Below are positions 8,488-11,654 of a stretch of 11,654 nt of DNA, in pieces. Made by a program: the position numbers and the translations under genes. Positions within the stretch are counted from its first letter, which is position 1. Each line of letters starts with the position of its first letter. Below the pieces are notes generated by a model that worked only from the letters and a program-made list of their open reading frames with translations, searched no databases and was not told the DNA's origin. Origin of the DNA: Cephalothrix spiralis (Eukaryota; Nemertea; Palaeonemertea; Archinemertea; Cephalotrichidae); assembly GCA_032353305.1 (NCBI GenBank), contig JAUCNG010369039.1:1-11654 (forward strand), in the 5' to 3' direction.

Positions 8488-9657
8488 GTAATAATATTTG
8501 AATATTTCTTCCTTCATAATATATAAAATACTCCCAAATTTAACACCTACTCTGAGCTCTAGGGAGGCTTTATATCATAGAAGGTTCGACGGAATTGGTT
8601 CATACATGTATATTATCTAAATTGTCTGTCCTTTATTGGTGATAAAGTCAAAAATCACAGTCGCATTTTATAGTCAGAAATATATTCCCATCAGGCGTGG
8701 CGGAACCGTCGGTACTAGTGGTTGTTGAGCACCCCCCCCCCCAATAAAAATCTGAAGATCATATATAGCACCCAAATATGTAAACATATATGCATTTCTT
8801 GCCATTTGGGGGCAATTACAGCTATAATTTACAAGAAAATGGCCCTCCTCAGCACAAGAAGTATCAACAAATTTTCTCACGACTTTGGTGCTCGCGATAT
8901 CAGGTTTATTTAATTTCATAAATTTGTTGCATATCAGCTGCCATGGTTTGGGATACGGATAATTTTTCGACTCACTTTCTCAGAGCACCCCGGTTCCCGG
9001 ATTTTTTAAAACTCCCGCCACGCTTGATTTCGATGACACATGTAGGTTTTAGAATCGAATCGATCTGGAACAGATTTCAAAATGCGGCACTTCAATCCCT
9101 TATACGAAGTATTTGTCAAAAATCTTTGTAATTGCATTCTGGTATACTAGGCTACTGGCAAAATAATTGTAAAATTCTCCACCTATAGTACCTATAAAAA
9201 ACACAAAGAAACTAAACTTTTAATCGAGAAAGACTTCAAATGAGCGATACTTACTCGAAATCCTATGCGACACAATGACTAGGTTGTTTTTTAAATTTTC
9301 GGGTGAATTGTTAAACCCTTATCGAGAAATGCCATTTATTCTTTTTTTCACAGCTGAATACAATAACACTAATACAAGCGCCGCAATAGTTTCGTTAACA
9401 TTCAACTAAGACAAATTGTAAGGCCAGCAAATGGGCATGTAGTTTGATGCCAACAGATTTTGATTTTTAAGACCGTATACAAAGATAAGACAATTACTTC
9501 GTGAGCCCCTGTGTTTCACCCTAGTACAGTTAAGATTTCTTATTTAACACCGACACATTGTCATTTCTATATAACTTTTTCTCATAACGAATATAGCACT
9601 TCTCTTTTTGAAAAAAGCATTTTCAAAACACTATTAAAATATTTTATTTCATTTCAG
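8488..9657. other. Copy B intron 2 (1170 nt)
   Basis: A phase-1 intron at the same position as copy A intron 2 and starting with similar sequence. It contains the TIR element at 8692-9026. The rest shows no exon or RNA gene. The distal part (9300-9650) is AT-rich, leading to a good polypyrimidine-type acceptor. Confidence 0.6.
8692..9026. mobile_element. 335-bp TIR element (hAT-like MITE) inside copy B intron 2
   Basis: The left end CAGGCGTGGCGGAACC (8692) and the reverse complement of the right end, CAAGCGTGGCGGGAGT (ending 9026), match over CA.GCGTGGCGG. GAGCACCCC is repeated near both ends in direct orientation, followed on the left by a C run. The flanking octamers ATTCCCAT (8684-8691) and ATTTCGAT (9027-9034) agree at 6 of 8 positions, which would be a decayed 8-bp target duplication. 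No transposase ORF. Absent from copy A intron 2, so it arrived after the duplication or was lost from A. Confidence 0.6.
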
Positions 9658-9992
9658 TCAATCGTGGTGCTACCTGGGAAAACAGTATCAATTCCTTCTT
9701 ATTCTCCTTAACAAAAAATATTAAAATGAAAGTTAAGATTCCAAACTATAGTACCTACAACGATAAATCTTATGGGCCAACATTTGGTGGAAGCCATGAA
9801 TTTGGTGGAAGCCATGATCTTCATATTACAAATTCAAATAATAATAATAAAAACAACTCTAATCTTGGTCACAGCTACCAACTCCCTCCTGGATATACTT
9901 ATGGTACACCACAGGCACAATATTTGTTAGCTGGTGCCAACAAATTTACCTGCGATGAATACGAGGTATTCTACGATGCCAAGGGAAAATAA
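9658..9992 (+). CDS. Copy B last coding exon: second half of TLDc domain
   Basis: Starts after acceptor ATTTCATTTCAG (ending 9657) in phase 1 and ends at TAA 9990-9992, completing a 486-residue protein. Motifs in order: WENSINSFLFSLTKNIKM, YGPTFGG, GGSHDLHIT, an asparagine-rich loop from AAT repeats (NSNNNNKNNSN), SYQLPPGYTYGTP, and the closing NKFTCDEYEVFYDAKGK. SFLFSL, GPTFG...DL.I and F..EYEVF are the expected TLDc C-terminal blocks. An 18-nt tandem duplication sits in the GPTFGG...DL core. TLDc proteins such as OXR1, NCOA7 and mEAK7 protect against oxidative stress and bind V-ATPase; whether this copy does is unknown. Confidence 0.9.
9783..9818 (+). repeat. 18-nt tandem duplication in TLDc core of copy B
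   Basis: TTTGGTGGAAGCCATGAA (9783-9800) is followed directly by TTTGGTGGAAGCCATGAT (9801-9818), 17 of 18 identical. It gives FGGSHE-FGGSHD in frame. Copy A has a different insert of two fewer residues here (FGYFLDGAHDL). Confidence 0.85.
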
Positions 9993-9998
9993 TTGATC

Positions 9999-10004
9999 AA
10001 TAAA
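9999..10004 (+). terminator. Copy B polyadenylation signal
   Basis: AATAAA begins 7 bp after the stop codon, implying a very short 3' UTR. The following AAATTGTTGATTTTTTTTCAATTAATCAC matches the sequence behind copy A. Confidence 0.7.
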
Positions 10005-10919
10005 TTAATATACCGCTTTAAAAATTGTTGATTTTTTTTCAATTAATCACTTATTCCATAGAATAATGGACCAGGGATAAAATGCACCGCAGAGGATGTG
10101 AAAATAGCGATGCACAGCGTTGGATTCCCTGGTACGAAGTGCTCATTAAGCACTAAATTGCCAGGGTGTGATGGAGAGAACATGGCGCTCCACATCGAAG
10201 TTTTTTTTATATACATTTACCATAGATGTTACAGATTTGATGTTGGCTAAATAATAGCCTAAAGCAATTCCTATTTCCTTTGCTAGCGGAGTTTTTCTAG
10301 TGAATATATAAATTCTTGCCGTTATGGTGCTTAATTCCGTTTTGAGTGATCCTAGTGCTAGCGCTAGCGCTATTATTACATCCCCCACGGTGTATTTCAT
10401 GGACTAACTGCATTAGGAGTCGGATTTTAGGACTGGTAATAAAGACATGCGTCATCGAAGTTTACCTCAGGCCACTTATTCATATATGGTTGTTAGTAAT
10501 AGAGAAACGTCATATATTTCTTAAAACGACTAGCAAAGGTCAAGAGTCCATGATTTCATTTTTTAATTACTAACCCTTAGAAGGGCCCTATGAAACTTTT
10601 GATTCATGTCTATCGATGTCTTTGTATGTACCATGGACTTATTATTCTGTTTAGCAAAGACACGGTGCGGCTCCACGATTAGAGACGAGCATCGTGATCG
10701 TGGGTCCTTCCAGTTAATATTTCGAATCGAAGATGGAGAAATAAATCCCCTATCCTTGTTAGTGTATAGACTTGTTCTATCAAGAGAGAAAAATAATTTT
10801 ATATTTTTCGATCATTTTTTTGCATTCATACATTTTATCAGGGCCTTTTTTAAAACGTATTAGTGGTCTTAGGCCTGAAACACAAACTCTAAATGATGCG
10901 CCCCACAAAAAATTGCAAA
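10005..10919. other. Intergenic region between copies B and C
   Basis: No supported gene. It contains the fold-back element at 10070-10400 and a small CACGAT...ATCGTGATCGTG inverted repeat at 10674-10702. An open frame at 10606-10863 has no recognisable motif and is probably chance. Confidence 0.5.
10070..10400. repeat. Fold-back element with long diverged inverted repeats
   Basis: The segment at 10080-10109 (AAATGCACCG...GGATGT...AATAGCG) matches the reverse complement of 10368-10397 at 24 of 30 positions. Weaker similarity continues inward for about 40 nt to a shared ATTAAGCAC, with a 3-nt length difference. An 84-codon minus-strand ORF (10146-10400) starts inside the right arm and probably exists because of it. 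The ends may extend to GGACCA/GTCCAT. Transposon family unknown. Confidence 0.55.
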
Positions 10920-11068
10920 ATTGGGTAACCTAATCCCTGGAAATCACTTTCCAGATCGATACACTATCCATATAATAAAGTAGTATATATAGTTTTTTAT
11001 CTTGACATATACGATAACGTTATACATGTATTATATAAAAGATCATAAAATGCTCATAAATGCTTATC
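10920..11068 (+). promoter_or_regulatory. Copy C promoter module
   Basis: Aligns with the copy B promoter: ATTGGG, CCTAATC, the 18-bp palindrome (10937-10954), TATATAAAA at 11032-11040, and ATAAATGCTTATC. Relative to B there is an extra stretch of about 10 nt (GATCATAAA) after the TATA box and about 10 nt missing after CTTATC, so the start site probably shifts slightly. C has a complete-looking promoter although its coding exon is broken. Confidence 0.62.
10937..10954. promoter_or_regulatory. 18-bp palindromic candidate operator, copy C
   Basis: CTGGAAATCACTTTCCAG, identical to the copy B site and followed in both by ATCGA. It stays unchanged while the flanks have diverged by indels and substitutions, which suggests constraint, although two copies are few. 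Confidence 0.55.
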
Positions 11069-11100
11069 GCTAGGTCATTCTATTATTTTTGTGGTAACAG
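11065..11100 (+). other. Copy C noncoding first exon (5' UTR)
   Basis: Ends GTGGTAACAG|GTAAGTCG at 11100/11101, the same donor as copy B. The following 391-nt intron ends at AAATTCCAG (11491). It contains no ATG. The 5' end is approximate. Confidence 0.55.
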
Positions 11101-11491
11101 GTAAGTCGTATTTCATTAAATTCTTTTACATGAAGATCTGAATAAATTTTGTAATGATAACATACGCCTATAAATATGGGGATTTTCTATAAAAATAAAA
11201 TAAATTTCAATTTCTTCATATATTATATGATAATTTAATTCATAAATAGGCCAATCCGATGTGACTTATATTTTACCGTTGGTGCTTCGTGCTGATCATT
11301 TGTTTACTAGAGCTTGTGTGTCTGAAATTTATATACGGGTGTCATATCAAAACTTTGTCAATGGTCCAATTTTGGGTGATAACTATTTAAAAACAAGATT
11401 ATCATGAATATAGAATCCAGAAATACTGTGAAAGGTATTAAAAATTAAATGCAAACATGTATATAATACCAGTATATTCAAAAAATTCCAG

Positions 11492-11581
11492 ATCACTGAT
11501 AAACTCCAAATGGCTGGAAAACAGCAAGGAAGTTCAAGTAATGTCACTCTAACAATCAAAAATGGTGGCCATCATAAATAA
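11492..11581 (+). pseudogene. Copy C coding exon 1, interrupted by retrotransposon
   Basis: After acceptor TTCCAG, ATG 11510 opens a frame matching the B and A N-termini (MAGKQQGSSSNVTLTIKNGG) for 22 codons. Right after GGCCATCA (11574) similarity to copies A and B stops and AAATAAATAAAT begins; the frame then closes at TAA 11579-11581. The -3 base of the start is C, weaker than in A and B. The rest of the exon may lie beyond the insert, outside the window. As it stands no BTB domain could be made. Confidence 0.75.
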
Positions 11582-11654
11582 ATAAATAAATTCTTTTATT
11601 CATAGATACGGCATTCTTACATATATATTTACATTGACCCACGATCACATCGGC
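11575..11654 (-). mobile_element. 3' end of a non-LTR retrotransposon (minus strand), running off the window
   Basis: Read on the minus strand, unique sequence (GCCGATGTGATCGTGGGTCA...) passes an AATAAA at about 11597-11602 and ends in a TTTATTTATTTAT tandem tail at the junction with copy C. A polyadenylation-like signal followed by a short tandem-repeat tail is how many LINE 3' ends look. No coding part is in view, so the clade cannot be named; a SINE sharing such a tail is also possible. Confidence 0.6.

Noticed and set aside
10146-10400. Minus-strand 84-codon ORF as a gene
   Set aside because: It starts within one arm of a fold-back repeat, has no recognised domain and no promoter or splice context.
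11575-11595. Simple AAAT microsatellite as the sole explanation of the break in copy C
   Set aside because: Unique sequence with an AATAAA on the minus strand follows directly, which fits a retrotransposon tail better than slippage alone.

Overview
This is AT-rich eukaryotic DNA with spliced genes: GT-AG introns, TATA-containing promoters, AATAAA signals and fragments of non-LTR and hAT-like transposons. It most likely comes from a metazoan, probably a marine invertebrate. A bivalve mollusc is my best guess, but that is low confidence and rests only on base composition, repeat style and the TLDc subtype.

The window holds a head-to-tail tandem array of one gene family. Start codons lie at 818 (copy A), 5979 (copy B) and 11510 (copy C), a period of about 5.2-5.5 kb, all on the + strand. 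Spliced, each full copy encodes a protein of about 485 residues with an N-terminal BTB/POZ domain, a BACK domain and a C-terminal TLDc domain. The gene model is a short noncoding first exon, one long exon for BTB+BACK, then two exons for TLDc; both coding introns are phase 1. BTB-BACK proteins are typically CUL3 E3-ligase adaptors. Here the usual Kelch substrate-binding repeats are replaced by TLDc, a domain known elsewhere (OXR1, NCOA7, mEAK7) for oxidative-stress protection and V-ATPase binding. The ligase-adaptor role is inference.

Layout. 1-797: upstream of A, no recognisable promoter module. 798-3466: copy A; all exons are present, but a net 1-bp loss in the last exon shifts the final 47 residues out of frame. 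3467-5400: intergenic, with a well-bounded 449-bp hAT-like MITE (perfect 8-bp target duplication) and a smaller hairpin-centred element. 5401-5583: promoter and noncoding exon of B. 5961-10004: copy B, apparently intact (486 aa), with repeat-expanded introns and a 335-bp TIR element in its last intron. 10005-10919: intergenic, holding a fold-back repeat. 10920-11100: promoter and noncoding exon of C, closely matching those of B. 11492-11654: start of copy C, broken after about 22 codons by the 3' end of a minus-strand non-LTR retrotransposon.

The three copies look like stages of birth and decay in a young multigene array: B appears functional, A has lost its recognisable promoter and its C-terminal frame, and C keeps a promoter but has a disrupted coding exon.
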